Shown piece by piece: positions 17,193 to 26,538 of a stretch of 64,000 nucleotides of DNA. The stretch comes from Parabacteroides johnsonii DSM 18315. Its GTDB lineage: Bacteria; Bacteroidota; Bacteroidia; Bacteroidales; Tannerellaceae. The stretch is from contig NZ_CP102285.1 of the NCBI RefSeq assembly GCF_025151045.1, forward strand, positions 2,170,001 through 2,234,000, read 5' to 3'. Numbering within the stretch: the stretch's first letter is position 1; each line of letters opens with the position of its first letter. A program made the position numbers and the translations under genes. The notes below the pieces were generated by a model that saw only the letters and a list, made by a program, of their open reading frames with translations, was not told where the DNA came from and searched no databases.

Positions 17193-18188
17193 ATGAAGTT
17201 GCCCGGAAAAATTGCAATAATGGGAGGTGGTAGCTGGGCTACCGCCTTAGCCAAGATTGTACTTTCTACACAAGATAGTATTAACTGGTATATGCGTCGG
17301 CCAGACCAGGTGGAAGAATTTCTGCTGCTGGGACATAACCCCAGCTATCTTTCCGCCGTTAAATTTGATACTGACAAAATCAAATTCTACACGGATATCA
17401 ACGAAGTAATCAAAGATTCGAACACCTTGATTTTCGCCACCCCATCTCCTTTTCTGAAACAACATTTGATGAAGGTGACGACTTCCATGCAGGACAAATT
17501 CATCATTTCGGCCATCAAAGGGATCGTTCCGGACGAAAACATGCTCGTTGCCGATTATTTTGCCGAATACTACAGTGTCCCGATCAACAATATCGCTGTT
17601 ATCGGGGGTCCGTGCCATGCCGAAGAGATCGCTCTCGAACGGTTGTCCTACATCACGCTGGCCTGCCCGAATATCGAGAATGCACGAGCTTTCTCTTCCG
17701 TATTCAAGAACCAGTATCTGAACAACTCCTGTTGCAAGGATGTTACAGGTATTGAATATGCTTCCGTATTGAAAAACGTATATGCCATCGTCGCAGGTAT
17801 TTGCCACGGCATGAAATATGGAGATAATTTTCTGGCTGTTTTCATCTGCAACGCGATCGAAGAGATGCGTAACTTCCTTAACGCCGTACATGGCCTGGAA
17901 CGAGATGTAACAGATTCAGTATATCTCGGTGATCTTCTGGTAACCGCATATTCCCGCTTCAGTCGGAACCGTACATTTGGAACTATGATCGGAAAAGGCT
18001 ACTCCGTCAAAATAGCCCAGCTAGAAATGGAGATGATCGCCGAAGGATATTACGGAACAAAATGTATCCATGAGATAAACGAAAAATATAAAGTAAACAT
18101 GCCGATTCTGGATACTTTATATAGTATTCTATACGAAAAGAAATCGCCGACTACCGCGATACGGCAGTTGACTGAAACATTTAAATAA
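17193..18188 (+). CDS. gpsA: Glycerol-3-phosphate dehydrogenase [NAD(P)+]
   Basis: 331 residues. The N-terminal Rossmann motif '[12 protein letters not shown]' and '[14 protein letters not shown]' bind the cofactor. 'SAIKGI', '[10 protein letters not shown]' and '[24 protein letters not shown]' match the catalytic block with its conserved Lys. It reduces dihydroxyacetone phosphate to sn-glycerol 3-phosphate for phospholipid synthesis, upstream of the cdsA product at 54 kb. It lies 10 bp after lysS and 10 bp before pgi. Confidence 0.95.
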   Translation: MKLPGKIAIMGGGSWATALAKIVLSTQDSINWYMRRPDQVEEFLLLGHNPSYLSAVKFDTDKIKFYTDINEVIKDSNTLIFATPSPFLKQHLMKVTTSMQDKFIISAIKGIVPDENMLVADYFAEYYSVPINNIAVIGGPCHAEEIALERLSYITLACPNIENARAFSSVFKNQYLNNSCCKDVTGIEYASVLKNVYAIVAGICHGMKYGDNFLAVFICNAIEEMRNFLNAVHGLERDVTDSVYLGDLLVTAYSRFSRNRTFGTMIGKGYSVKIAQLEMEMIAEGYYGTKCIHEINEKYKVNMPILDTLYSILYEKKSPTTAIRQLTETFK

Positions 18189-18198
18189 TAATGTAAAT

Positions 18199-19542
18199 AT
18201 GAAGAACATCAGTCTTAACATTGACAAAGCACTGGGTACCGTAACGAAAGAACAGGTGTATGCTCAGGCTGCAAAGGCTAACGAATGTAATGCTACTTTA
18301 CAGAATGGTAATGGAGCAGGTAACGACTTTTTAGGTTGGTTGCACCTACCCTCTTCTATTACAGATGCTGAATTGACAGATATCGAAAATACAGCTAACG
18401 TACTTCGCTCCAAATGTGAAGTTGTTGTTGCTATCGGTATCGGCGGTAGCTATTTAGGAACAAAAGCAGTGGTAGAAGCATTGAATAACAGCTTCGACTG
18501 GTTACATACGGACCGTAAAAACCCAGTTCTGGTATATGCCGGACACAACATCGGCGAAGATTACCTGTACGAACTTTGCGAAATCTTGAAAGGCAAACAG
18601 TTTGGTCTGATCAATATCTCCAAATCAGGTACGACAACCGAACCGGCTCTGGCTTTCCGTATGCTGAAAAAGCAATTGGAAGACGCCGTTGGTAAAGAAG
18701 AAGCAAAACACCGTATCGTCGCCATCACGGATGCCAAAAGAGGGGCTCTCCGCACGCTGGCTGACCAGGAAGGCTACAAAACATTCATTATCCCCGACAA
18801 TGTCGGCGGCCGTTTCTCTGTACTGACTCCGGTTGGTTTGCTGCCTATCGCCGTTGCCAGTATCAGCATCCGCGAGTTGGTTGCTGGAGCCGTTTCAATG
18901 GAAAAAGCAACAGACGTAAGCGTTCCTTTTGCAGAAAACATGGCGGAAATCTATGCTGCTACCCGTAATGAATTATATAAGAGTGGCAAGAAAGTTGAAA
19001 TCCTCGCTAACTTCCACCCGAAACTTCACTACATCGCTGAATGGTGGAAACAGTTGTACGGTGAAAGCGAAGGTAAGGACGGTAAGGGTATTTTCCCTGC
19101 TTCCGTCGATCTGACAACCGACCTGCACTCTATGGGCCAGTGGATCCAGGATGGTGAACGTACGATCTTCGAAACCGTTATCTCTGTTGAAGAACCGAAT
19201 CACAAAGTGGTTGTCCCGACAGACGAAGCAAACCTGGACGGCTTGAACTTCCTCGCTGGCAAACGTGTGGACGAAGTGAACAAGATGGCAGAACTGGGCA
19301 CTCAGTTGGCCCATGTAGACGGTGGTGTTCCTAACTTGAAGATCACAATGCCGGAAGTAAGTCCTTACTATATCGGCCAGTTATTCTACTTCTTTGAAAG
19401 AGCTTGCGGTATCAGCGGTTATATGTTAGGTGTAAACCCGTTCGACCAACCGGGTGTAGAAGCCTATAAAAAGAACATGTTCGCCCTGCTGAACAAACCA
19501 GGTTACGAAAAGGAAAGCGAAGCGATCCGCGCACGGTTGTAA
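18199..19542 (+). CDS. pgi: Glucose-6-phosphate isomerase
   Basis: 447 residues, the shorter bacterial form. It shows '[17 protein letters not shown]', '[16 protein letters not shown]' (phosphate-binding SIS motif), '[14 protein letters not shown]' and a C-terminal '[10 protein letters not shown]' with the catalytic Lys. It interconverts glucose 6-phosphate and fructose 6-phosphate in glycolysis. Codon use is strongly biased, as in a highly expressed gene. A terminator follows. Confidence 0.96.
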   Translation: MKNISLNIDKALGTVTKEQVYAQAAKANECNATLQNGNGAGNDFLGWLHLPSSITDAELTDIENTANVLRSKCEVVVAIGIGGSYLGTKAVVEALNNSFDWLHTDRKNPVLVYAGHNIGEDYLYELCEILKGKQFGLINISKSGTTTEPALAFRMLKKQLEDAVGKEEAKHRIVAITDAKRGALRTLADQEGYKTFIIPDNVGGRFSVLTPVGLLPIAVASISIRELVAGAVSMEKATDVSVPFAENMAEIYAATRNELYKSGKKVEILANFHPKLHYIAEWWKQLYGESEGKDGKGIFPASVDLTTDLHSMGQWIQDGERTIFETVISVEEPNHKVVVPTDEANLDGLNFLAGKRVDEVNKMAELGTQLAHVDGGVPNLKITMPEVSPYYIGQLFYFFERACGISGYMLGVNPFDQPGVEAYKKNMFALLNKPGYEKESEAIRARL

Positions 19543-19566
19543 TCAGCAATCACATAGCACAAACAA

Positions 19567-19606
19567 TTTTCAGGCACGACCCTTTCAAAAGGATCGTGCC
19601 TGAAAA
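19567..19606 (+). terminator. Terminator after pgi
   Basis: TTTTCAGGCACGA (19567-19579) pairs with TCGTGCCTGAAAA, with an inner CCTT/AAGG stem. It ends the lysS-gpsA-pgi transcript. Confidence 0.75.
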
Positions 19607-19630
19607 ATATCTATTAGTAAGCATAAAAAA

Positions 19631-20365
19631 ATGATTCAAGAAGCAATCGCCCGATATCTGCAAAAGCAGCAACAAACTTTCCTTGCTCCCAAGGCCGTAC
19701 TTTTCGATATGGATGGTATCTTGTACGATTCCATGCGTTTTCATGCCCGTGCCTGGTACGAAACAGCTACCCACCACCAGCTGATCTCCACCCCGGAACT
19801 ATTCTACTTGTATGAAGGCCGGACAGGTGAAAGCACGATCAACGAGTTATACCAAAAGACTTTCCAGAGGGATGCGACCGATGAGGAAAAGAAATCCATC
19901 TATGAAGAAAAAGCAGTCTTATTCAATCAATACAACGATGGAAAGGCAATGCAAGGAGCGGCCGAAGTACTGAAAGAAGTAAGAGCCTCCGGCTTACAAA
20001 CACTTGTCGTAACCGGTTCCGGACAACATAGCTTGATCAACAAACTGGAACATACCTACCCTGGCTATTTCAAACGGGAGAAGATGGTGACGGCCTTTGA
20101 CGTGAAGTTAGGTAAACCTCATCCAGAACCCTATCTAATGGGGTTGGAAAAAGCAGGTGTCAAGTCTCACGAAGCTTTTGTCGTAGAGAATGCTCCGATG
20201 GGTGTACGAGCAGGAGTTGCTGCAGGGATCTTCACGATAGCGGTCAATACCGGCCCTTTGGATGACCGGGTTTTACTCGATGCCGGCGCCGACCTGCTTT
20301 ATCCCAGCATGACAGCTTTGGCGGAGGATTGGAACAACCTGATGAATATAATCAAGGTCTCTTAA
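19631..20365 (+). CDS. HAD family hydrolase, beta-phosphoglucomutase-like
   Basis: 244 residues. The DxD nucleophile motif is 'LFDMDGILYDS' (residues 25-35), followed by a helical cap that fits subfamily IA, 'VVTGSGQHSL' (motif II), 'KLGKPHPEPYL' (motif III Lys) and 'FVVENAPMGVRAGVAAG' (motif IV). Likely a sugar-phosphate phosphatase or phosphoglucomutase; the pattern of cap residues does not settle the substrate. It follows pgi closely, which suggests a sugar-phosphate role. Confidence 0.88.
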   Translation: MIQEAIARYLQKQQQTFLAPKAVLFDMDGILYDSMRFHARAWYETATHHQLISTPELFYLYEGRTGESTINELYQKTFQRDATDEEKKSIYEEKAVLFNQYNDGKAMQGAAEVLKEVRASGLQTLVVTGSGQHSLINKLEHTYPGYFKREKMVTAFDVKLGKPHPEPYLMGLEKAGVKSHEAFVVENAPMGVRAGVAAGIFTIAVNTGPLDDRVLLDAGADLLYPSMTALAEDWNNLMNIIKVS

Positions 20366-20377
20366 ATAAATTAGAAA

Positions 20378-20434
20378 TGTATCAAAAAAACCAGGTACGC
20401 GTTCATCCGCATACCTGGTTCTTTTTTGATACAT
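20378..20434. terminator. Bidirectional terminator
   Basis: A long hairpin: TGTATCAAAAAA then ACCAGGTA on the left arm, TACCTGGT then TTTTTTGATACA on the right. It has an A-run before and a T-run after the GC core on both strands, between convergent genes. Confidence 0.85.
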
Positions 20435-20457
20435 TTAAAAACTATACAAACTACTTC

Positions 20458-21345
20458 TTACTTTACATAATCCGCCTTGTTCAGGTAATCATAGCTCTGC
20501 TGGACACTGGCAACCGGATCGTTTTGGGTATACTGTTCAACTTCAACATACCAGTCTTTGATGTTGTTGGCATACATCTGATCAAAAATAGGTTTGAAAT
20601 TCATTTTACCACTGGCACCGATTTCCTTTTCGTCTTTGATATGGACTGCCTTGAACTGGCTCGGACGATTTTTCAGGTAAGCAACTGGATCACCACCGCC
20701 TTCCTGTACCCAATATACATCCATTTCAAAGAATACATGGTTCGGACTTACATTATCCAGCAAGAAGTCGTAGATCAACTGGTCTTCGATTTTACGGAAT
20801 TCAAAAGCATGGTTATGGTAACCAAATGCAATGCTGGCAGCTGCTGTTTTATAGCCGACAGTGTTGAAATAGTCGCAATACATTTTCAAATCGTCCAAAG
20901 TCGTCTGATCGGTAACCGGCATCCAAGGTTGAACCATATATTTGACACCTAATTCATTATGGGCATCGATAGCCTGATCCCACCAACTCATCACTTCGGC
21001 TTCTTTTTCCTTTGTGAAAGCTTGACCTAAATGAGCGCTCGTACATTTCATGCCCAAGTCATTCACCATCTTCTTGAACTCAGCCGGAGCCAAACCATAG
21101 ATCTTACCATTGTCGTAGCTGGCTGTTTCAAGATTCTTATAGCCCATCTTTGAAGCTGTTTCCAATACCTTCTGAATTCCTTCTTCTTTTACAAGGTCTC
21201 TTAAGGAATATAGCTGAAGCCCAATATACTTGGAGGACTCGGAAGCTGACGCTTTTCCTGCACAAGAAGATAACAACTGAGGCATCACCATACCCCCTGC
21301 GAGCATTAACGAAGCTCGCTTTAAAAACTCACGTCTGTTCTGCAT
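20458..21345 (-). CDS. Tat-type sugar phosphate isomerase/epimerase family lipoprotein
   Basis: 295 residues. The start 'MQNRREFLKRASLML' is a Tat-like signal (RREFLK), followed by a lipobox 'LLSSCAG' with Cys28, so the protein is probably folded before export and lipid-anchored. The rest is an AP-endonuclease-2/xylose-isomerase-like TIM barrel: 'YIGLQLYSLRDLVKEEG', 'FGYHNHAFEF' and 'FEMDVYWVQEGGGDPVAYL', with the His, Glu and Asp positions expected to bind a metal. Related proteins act on sugars or keto-sugars in glycan breakdown; the substrate is unknown. Monocistronic, with its own promoter. Confidence 0.85.
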   Translation of the reverse strand: MQNRREFLKRASLMLAGGMVMPQLLSSCAGKASASESSKYIGLQLYSLRDLVKEEGIQKVLETASKMGYKNLETASYDNGKIYGLAPAEFKKMVNDLGMKCTSAHLGQAFTKEKEAEVMSWWDQAIDAHNELGVKYMVQPWMPVTDQTTLDDLKMYCDYFNTVGYKTAAASIAFGYHNHAFEFRKIEDQLIYDFLLDNVSPNHVFFEMDVYWVQEGGGDPVAYLKNRPSQFKAVHIKDEKEIGASGKMNFKPIFDQMYANNIKDWYVEVEQYTQNDPVASVQQSYDYLNKADYVK

Positions 21346-21381
21346 AGTACTAAAAAATTAAGTTTGCTTTGAGAATTTCTA

Positions 21382-21389
21382 CAAAAGTA
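21382..21389 (-). promoter_or_regulatory. Promoter -7 element of the sugar isomerase-like gene
   Basis: The minus strand reads TACTTTTG, about 37 bp upstream of the start at 21345. Confidence 0.55.
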
Positions 21390-21465
21390 AAACTATATTC
21401 GGTGGATTCTAACATAATAACGTTAAAATCATCAAAACGGAGTCATAAAACTTTCTTATCCCATG

Positions 21466-22665
21466 TCAAGCACGAGAACGGATAATTTGGAAACGGTAAA
21501 TTATGAGGGCCAGTACGAAGTAAATACCAGCCTGAATCCATAACGTATGATATTCATGTACCACCTCATTCAATGTCGCCCCGCAAGTATTGATACGGAT
21601 AAATCCTTGGATACCCGGTGTCGAGGGAAACAGATATCCTACAGCCTGCCAAAACGGAGGAATCGCTTCTTTCGGCCAAGAAACGCCGGAGATGAATATC
21701 AGGATCACAGATGTAAAGACAAACACCAACATAGGCGCCTCGCGGGTCGTCATAAAACCGGACAACGTCATAGCAAAGAAGATCGAGGCAAACAGGTACG
21801 GCAAAATGAACAGCAAGATCGTAACCGGATCGCCCACCTGAGGCAGGGAGAAGAGTTTCGGCACAACAGCCAATACCCAGATGCAGACAACCACATAAAT
21901 CAGGATATAGGTCAGAGACTTGCCAAGCACGACACGCAAGGTTCCGCTAAAATGCCGGCTGACCGGGACAAGGCTATGAAAACGATTCTTCTCGCGTGCC
22001 GTCCCCCCCAACATCCCGATCCCTAAAACCAATGTTTGCTGAATGACCAAAATCAGGATAGCCGGAACCAAAAAACTGGCAAAGCCATTTTGCGTATTAA
22101 AAAGGGTCACAGACTCATAGGGGATCGGGTTAACCGTTATCTCCTCCTGTTTTGCCGATGTACCCGGGACACTATGCATCCGTATTTCTTTCCCCAAGTC
22201 GAGCGACACTTCCGTCGCCGCCAGCAGGAACGCCTTATAAAACAAAAGGCTACTCATATCGCAATACAGGGGAACGGTCGTCTGCTTTCCCGTATGCAAA
22301 TCCTTACTGAACTCGGCCGGGAAATAGAGGATTCCGTAGGCTTCCTTCCGGTCCAACATCCGCTTCGCCTCCTCCATATCCGCCCGAACAGCGACCACCT
22401 CGACATCAGGCGTAGCATTCACACGACGGGTAAACTCGCGACTCAGATAAGAATCAGACTGATCCACAACCACCATCTTCGCCTCGTGCACCACTTCATT
22501 ATTATAAATGAAGGAATAGAGCAACGGATAAGCAAAAGGCACCAGAAAAAAGAAAATCAGCACGCCTTCGTCTTTGAAGACATTTTTCAACTCGTCCTTC
22601 CAGATGTAAAAGGTATCCAAGATCCCTTCCTTTATTATATATCGTAAACGATGTTCTTTTTTCAT
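21466..22665 (-). CDS. ABC-2 type exporter permease (second copy)
   Basis: 399 residues. One N-terminal membrane helix (about 30-52) is followed by a large periplasmic domain ('KMVVVDQSDSYLSREFTRRVNATPDVEVV') and five further helices from about residue 195, ending in the 'PSTPGIQGFIRI' loop of ABC-2 (YbhS/YhhJ-like) permeases. It closes the operon TolC-HlyD-permease-permease on the minus strand, 12 bp after the first permease. No ATPase gene is in the operon. Confidence 0.88.
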   Translation of the reverse strand: MKKEHRLRYIIKEGILDTFYIWKDELKNVFKDEGVLIFFFLVPFAYPLLYSFIYNNEVVHEAKMVVVDQSDSYLSREFTRRVNATPDVEVVAVRADMEEAKRMLDRKEAYGILYFPAEFSKDLHTGKQTTVPLYCDMSSLLFYKAFLLAATEVSLDLGKEIRMHSVPGTSAKQEEITVNPIPYESVTLFNTQNGFASFLVPAILILVIQQTLVLGIGMLGGTAREKNRFHSLVPVSRHFSGTLRVVLGKSLTYILIYVVVCIWVLAVVPKLFSLPQVGDPVTILLFILPYLFASIFFAMTLSGFMTTREAPMLVFVFTSVILIFISGVSWPKEAIPPFWQAVGYLFPSTPGIQGFIRINTCGATLNEVVHEYHTLWIQAGIYFVLALIIYRFQIIRSRA

Positions 22666-22677
22666 TACTTTCTGTTT

Positions 22678-23880
22678 TTACGGAATATATTTAAAGTACA
22701 GCAACGCTTTCTTCAGGTTCTTTCCGATCAAAAAAGGCAAAACGAGAAAGCCCGTTAGCCAGGCATATTCGGTCCAGCTATAGAAGAAAGACCTTCCATT
22801 CAATGCCTGGTCGACATAGATCAGAAAATAATGCCGGAGAGGGAACAGGTCGGAAAGCGCCTGTAAAGTAGGGTCCATCCCGAACACCGGGAAAGAGAAT
22901 CCGACGATAGAAAAAGCGATCATCCCGAACAAGCAAGCGAAGCTCAGCCCTAAACGGAAAGTCGGCAGCACCCCGATCATGAAGATCCCGACCGCTTGTG
23001 AAGCAATCACCAACAGAAACAGAGCCGACAACATGGGTAGCCAGCCACTATTCAACGGGAACGAATTGAACCCATACAAGGCAGCCGCATACAAGAATGC
23101 CACGATCGTAAAAATCACCGTATGAGGCAATATCTTTCCTATAAGGCTCACCGTAAGAGAGTTTCCACCCATCGACAACCATTCGCGAGCCGTCGAGTAT
23201 TTGATCTCGGAACCGATGCTCAACACCGTCACCAAGAAAATCATCAACTGCAAAACACCAGGCAAAAGCGTGTTATTCAGATAGACCGAATAGTTAAGCC
23301 AAGGATTCCCGATCGCGTGCGTGTCGATCACGATCGGCTGGAGCTGCGCCATAATCTGGTCTTCGGTATAGCCATGCGCCAGTCCCGTCTGAAGCCCGAC
23401 CGAAGCACCAGCTAAGACGGACATGGTTTTCATATCCCGGAACAGTAGGGATGCGGCAATAAGATAAGTCCCATTCGTATAAAACGACAGCTTGGGCTGC
23501 CAGCCTGCCGTCGCATCTACACCGAAATCCTTCGGGATATAAAAGATGCCATACACTTTCCCTTCCTGCATCGCTTGGCGAGCCTCCTCGAACGAAACAG
23601 TCGTCAGCACCACCTTCGTCTGCTCGAAAGCATCCAACTGCCGGACTAAGTTACGGGAGTTGGAAGAACCGTCCAGATCTACAACCGCAACAGGCATATC
23701 GGTCGGCAAGCCCTCCTTCATCAACGAAAGGAAAAAAACGACACAGATAGTCGGAGCCACTAACATACAAAAGAAGTAGATCGGGTCTTTACAAATCCTG
23801 AATATCTCACGCTTTGCAATTGACAATTGACAATCGACAATTGACAATTTTGGGGAACTATTTAATTTTTCATCATTCAT
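22678..23880 (-). CDS. ABC-2 type exporter permease (first copy)
   Basis: 400 residues from the ATG at 23880, with the same build as its neighbour: one helix near residue 36-54, a periplasmic domain ('VAVVDLDGSSNSRNLVRQLDAF') and five C-terminal helices. Its first 25 codons include a 7-bp tandem repeat (23817-23849) of the kind otherwise found between genes, giving 'KLSIVDCQLSIAK'; the real start could therefore be downstream, but no ATG comes before the first helix. The ATG directly abuts the stop of the HlyD-like gene. Confidence 0.83.
   Translation of the reverse strand: MNDEKLNSSPKLSIVDCQLSIAKREIFRICKDPIYFFCMLVAPTICVVFFLSLMKEGLPTDMPVAVVDLDGSSNSRNLVRQLDAFEQTKVVLTTVSFEEARQAMQEGKVYGIFYIPKDFGVDATAGWQPKLSFYTNGTYLIAASLLFRDMKTMSVLAGASVGLQTGLAHGYTEDQIMAQLQPIVIDTHAIGNPWLNYSVYLNNTLLPGVLQLMIFLVTVLSIGSEIKYSTAREWLSMGGNSLTVSLIGKILPHTVIFTIVAFLYAAALYGFNSFPLNSGWLPMLSALFLLVIASQAVGIFMIGVLPTFRLGLSFACLFGMIAFSIVGFSFPVFGMDPTLQALSDLFPLRHYFLIYVDQALNGRSFFYSWTEYAWLTGFLVLPFLIGKNLKKALLYFKYIP
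23817..23849. repeat. 7-bp tandem repeat inside the start of the permease gene
   Basis: On the plus strand the unit CAATTGA occurs at 23817, 23824, 23831 (as CAATCGA) and 23838, with a partial fifth. Seven is not a multiple of three, so a change in copy number would shift the frame between the ATG at 23880 and the permease body. Confidence 0.75.
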
Positions 23881-24894
23881 TTAATCTTGTTCTTTAATTG
23901 TCAATTTTTTAATGACTGACATTCCGGGACGTAAATCAGCCACCTTCTCCACCGGGCGGGCACGCACCTCGAATGTCTTGGAGTCGAACTGTCCGTTCGT
24001 TTTCGTCGCTTTCCAGGCAGCGTATGTGCCCATATCTTTCATATAATAGACTTTCAATTTAACCGGTCGGTTATCCAACGCCGGGATAAAAGCGTCTAAT
24101 TCGGAACCAATCTTGATGTCTTTCAGATGGTCTTCACGAATACTGAAAGTCACCCACATATCGTTGAGATCGGTGATATTCATAATCGGAGCACCCGTAC
24201 CGACCAACTCGCCCACTTCCGGGAAACGTTCGGACACTTCTCCGTCGATCGGTGAGACAAGTGCCGCTTCCTTCAAGTAGGATTCCACTTCGGCAACCGC
24301 TCCGCCGGCCTGTTGCACAAGGGCGGCGGCGGCGGCCTTATCCTCCGTACGGGCACCGTCAACAGCCATATCATACTGGGATTTGGCGGCTTTTTCGGTA
24401 GCGACCATTGCCTTGTAATTGGCTTCCGCCTCATCACGTTTCTGGGCGGACATTACCCCTTTATCGAACAAGTTTTGTACGCGTGTATATGACTTCTGGG
24501 CAATATCCAGTCCAGCCTTCGCCTTTTGCCACATTTCATACGCACCCGCTATCTCTTGTGCGCGAGCTCCCTTGATAGCCTTTGCATTCTGGGCTTCGGC
24601 AGCACGCCGCACAGCCTCCGCTTGCTGGAGCTTGGCAAGGACTTCGGGCGTATCCAAAAAGACAAGCGTGTCACCCGCTTTCACCTTATCGCCTTCACCG
24701 AAACGATACGCTTCGATCCGTCCGGGCACTTTACCCGAAATACGAACTTGCGTAGCTTCCGCCTGCCCCATAATGATATCATCCGGCGGTGTCAGTAAAA
24801 AGAAACCGGTTAATGCGACTAATCCTACCACACCTAAAAATGTGATAAATGCCAATAGCATATTATTGATCGAAAACTTCTTATCCTCGTTCAT
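23881..24894 (-). CDS. HlyD family membrane fusion protein
   Basis: 337 residues. A single N-terminal helix (about 12-34) anchors it in the inner membrane. The biotinyl-lipoyl-like halves 'VRISGKVPGRIEAYRFGEGDKVKAGDTLVFLD' and 'AALVSPIDGEVSERFPEVGELVGTGAPIM' flank an Ala/Lys/Glu-rich coiled-coil hairpin (80-205). A beta-barrel domain follows. It should link the two permeases to the TolC-like outer membrane channel. Gene order and spacing (32 bp after the TolC gene, none before the permease) support one operon. Confidence 0.92.
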   Translation of the reverse strand: MNEDKKFSINNMLLAFITFLGVVGLVALTGFFLLTPPDDIIMGQAEATQVRISGKVPGRIEAYRFGEGDKVKAGDTLVFLDTPEVLAKLQQAEAVRRAAEAQNAKAIKGARAQEIAGAYEMWQKAKAGLDIAQKSYTRVQNLFDKGVMSAQKRDEAEANYKAMVATEKAAKSQYDMAVDGARTEDKAAAAALVQQAGGAVAEVESYLKEAALVSPIDGEVSERFPEVGELVGTGAPIMNITDLNDMWVTFSIREDHLKDIKIGSELDAFIPALDNRPVKLKVYYMKDMGTYAAWKATKTNGQFDSKTFEVRARPVEKVADLRPGMSVIKKLTIKEQD

Positions 24895-24926
24895 AAGAGT
24901 ATGTATTATGATTTATTTTTTAATTT

Positions 24927-26312
24927 TTAATTCTCAACTTTTAATTTTCCCATTGCTTTTGTCAAGTAGACTTCCGTCAATTTCACCTCTATCTGCGCAT
25001 CTATCAGGCTGGAACGAGCCGATACCCAAGCTGTCTGCGCCTGCATCAAGTTAAGAGCTGGGATGACGCCTTCCTCAAATCCGAGGTTGGCATGACGAAG
25101 ATTCTCTTCCGCATTCTCCATATTACGGGTGGAGGCGATCAGTTTCTTGTTCGCTTCATTGACCTTGTAGACGGATTGGTTGACCTGCAATTCCACCTTC
25201 TCGCGGGCATCCTGCAACTCCAACGACTTGATGCGTGTCTCGGCACGAGCCGAATTGCGCTTATAACTTCCCTCCCACCAGCCGGAAAGCGGAACTTTCA
25301 CCATTACACCGACATTGAACATCCCGGCAAATTCATTTTTGAAGCCATTCATGGAATTAGGGTTCGTGACTAAATAATTCGCCATAAATGCCACATTCGG
25401 CAACATATCCGACAAAACGATCCGTTCCTTCCGCTTATAAATCTTAGTCGCCAAGTCAAGGCTTTTCAACTCGTTACGATTCATAAAGGCTTCGTTTACA
25501 TCGGCAGCCGTAATGGAGGGTTCCGTCGGGAAATCCTCAATATCTTCATCAACCAAAACAAGTGGTTCCTCCAATGGCAACCCACATATCTGTGCTAATA
25601 ACATACGGGAAAGGGCCAGACCATTATCTACTTTCGTCTGCGCCATCTCGGCCTCGTTCAGTTTGACTTTGACAGAGAGCCCGTCAGCTTCGGTCGCTAC
25701 TCCCTCGTTGATCATCGCCGTTATATCATGATCGGTCTTGCGAAGTAAATCGACATAGGCATCGGCCAACTTCTTCTTATTTACCAAAGAAATCACCTGC
25801 CAATAGGTTTCATCGGTTTTATAGATGACCTCCTGCAATTGCTGGTCATTCATCGACTCGGCCAATTGTTTGGCGTACTTGGTAATCTGATTGTAATTGA
25901 TAATCTTGCCCCCCATAAACACAGGTTGCACAAGTGAAACGCTTCCCACCCAGATATTCTGAATGTCGAGGTGTTGCAAGTCGTCCACCCCTTCCATCAA
26001 CTTTCCAAACACCGGCAATTGGGCGATCGGTCCGAGAGCCCCTCCGATAGAAGCGCCGAGTGCTCCCATATCCAGCAGATTGATATCTTTTTGGTTCCAC
26101 ATATACGCGCCAGTCGCCGAAAGTTGAGGAAAATATTTGGTGAAAGCGGCGTTTTTCTCATAGCCGGCCATTTTAATCTTTTCCCCCGAGATCTTCAACT
26201 CTTTGTTGTTCTGAATAGCCAATTCACGACATTCCTCCAGCGTCAATGTACGCCCGGCACTTGCATAGCCCGACGAAACCAGTAATGCGACTAATACGAC
26301 AAATCTCTTCAT
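24927..26312 (-). CDS. TolC family outer membrane efflux protein
   Basis: 461 residues with a signal peptide (ending GYASAGR). The opening 'LTLEECRELAIQNNKELKISGEKI' and the internal repeat 'EAFMNRNELKSLDLATKIYKRKERIVLSDMLPNVAF' are typical of the two structural repeats of outer membrane efflux proteins, with a helical barrel and 'NLGFEEGVIPALNLMQAQTAW' near the end. First gene of the exporter operon. Confidence 0.92.
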   Translation of the reverse strand: MKRFVVLVALLVSSGYASAGRTLTLEECRELAIQNNKELKISGEKIKMAGYEKNAAFTKYFPQLSATGAYMWNQKDINLLDMGALGASIGGALGPIAQLPVFGKLMEGVDDLQHLDIQNIWVGSVSLVQPVFMGGKIINYNQITKYAKQLAESMNDQQLQEVIYKTDETYWQVISLVNKKKLADAYVDLLRKTDHDITAMINEGVATEADGLSVKVKLNEAEMAQTKVDNGLALSRMLLAQICGLPLEEPLVLVDEDIEDFPTEPSITAADVNEAFMNRNELKSLDLATKIYKRKERIVLSDMLPNVAFMANYLVTNPNSMNGFKNEFAGMFNVGVMVKVPLSGWWEGSYKRNSARAETRIKSLELQDAREKVELQVNQSVYKVNEANKKLIASTRNMENAEENLRHANLGFEEGVIPALNLMQAQTAWVSARSSLIDAQIEVKLTEVYLTKAMGKLKVEN

Positions 26313-26350
26313 CTTTATCTTGTTTTATTCGGATTCTTTCCTAAATAGTG

Positions 26351-26358
26351 CAAAAGTA
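26351..26358 (-). promoter_or_regulatory. Promoter -7 element of the exporter operon
   Basis: The minus strand reads TACTTTTG, 38 bp before the TolC-like start. The palindrome array 26449-26518 lies about 90 bp further upstream. Confidence 0.55.
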
Positions 26359-26448
26359 CTGGTTCGCTTTAAATATACAATTGAACTAATTCAATAATTG
26401 CTTTCTTATATATCCGAGGAGATATAATTTCACCTTTCTCCAAACAGT

Positions 26449-26518
26449 GAAAATAAATTTTCCACCGCATGAAAATTTATTTTCCCGTTATAGAAAATTT
26501 ATTTTCATGCGGTGGAAA
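26449..26518. promoter_or_regulatory. Palindrome array between regulator and exporter operon
   Basis: The 14-mer GAAAATAAATTTTC at 26449-26462 and its reverse complement GAAAATTTATTTTC at 26471-26484 and 26493-26506. The last two sit in 26-bp inverted arms (26459-26484 and 26493-26518) that also hold CCACCGCATG/CATGCGGTGG, with an 8-nt gap. It could terminate the Crp-like gene or hold operator sites for it. The minus strand after the hairpin is not T-rich, which favours operators. Confidence 0.55.
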
Positions 26519-26538
26519 CTACTTTTTCATTGCCTATT

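Noticed and set aside
20329-20952. 207-residue plus-strand frame after the HAD gene
   Set aside because: It crosses a strong terminator and is antisense to the sugar isomerase-like gene.
23817-23849. CRISPR-like array from the short repeats
   Set aside because: Units are 7 bp without spacers; the AATTGTC-type motif is dispersed as an intergenic repeat, and no cas gene is present.
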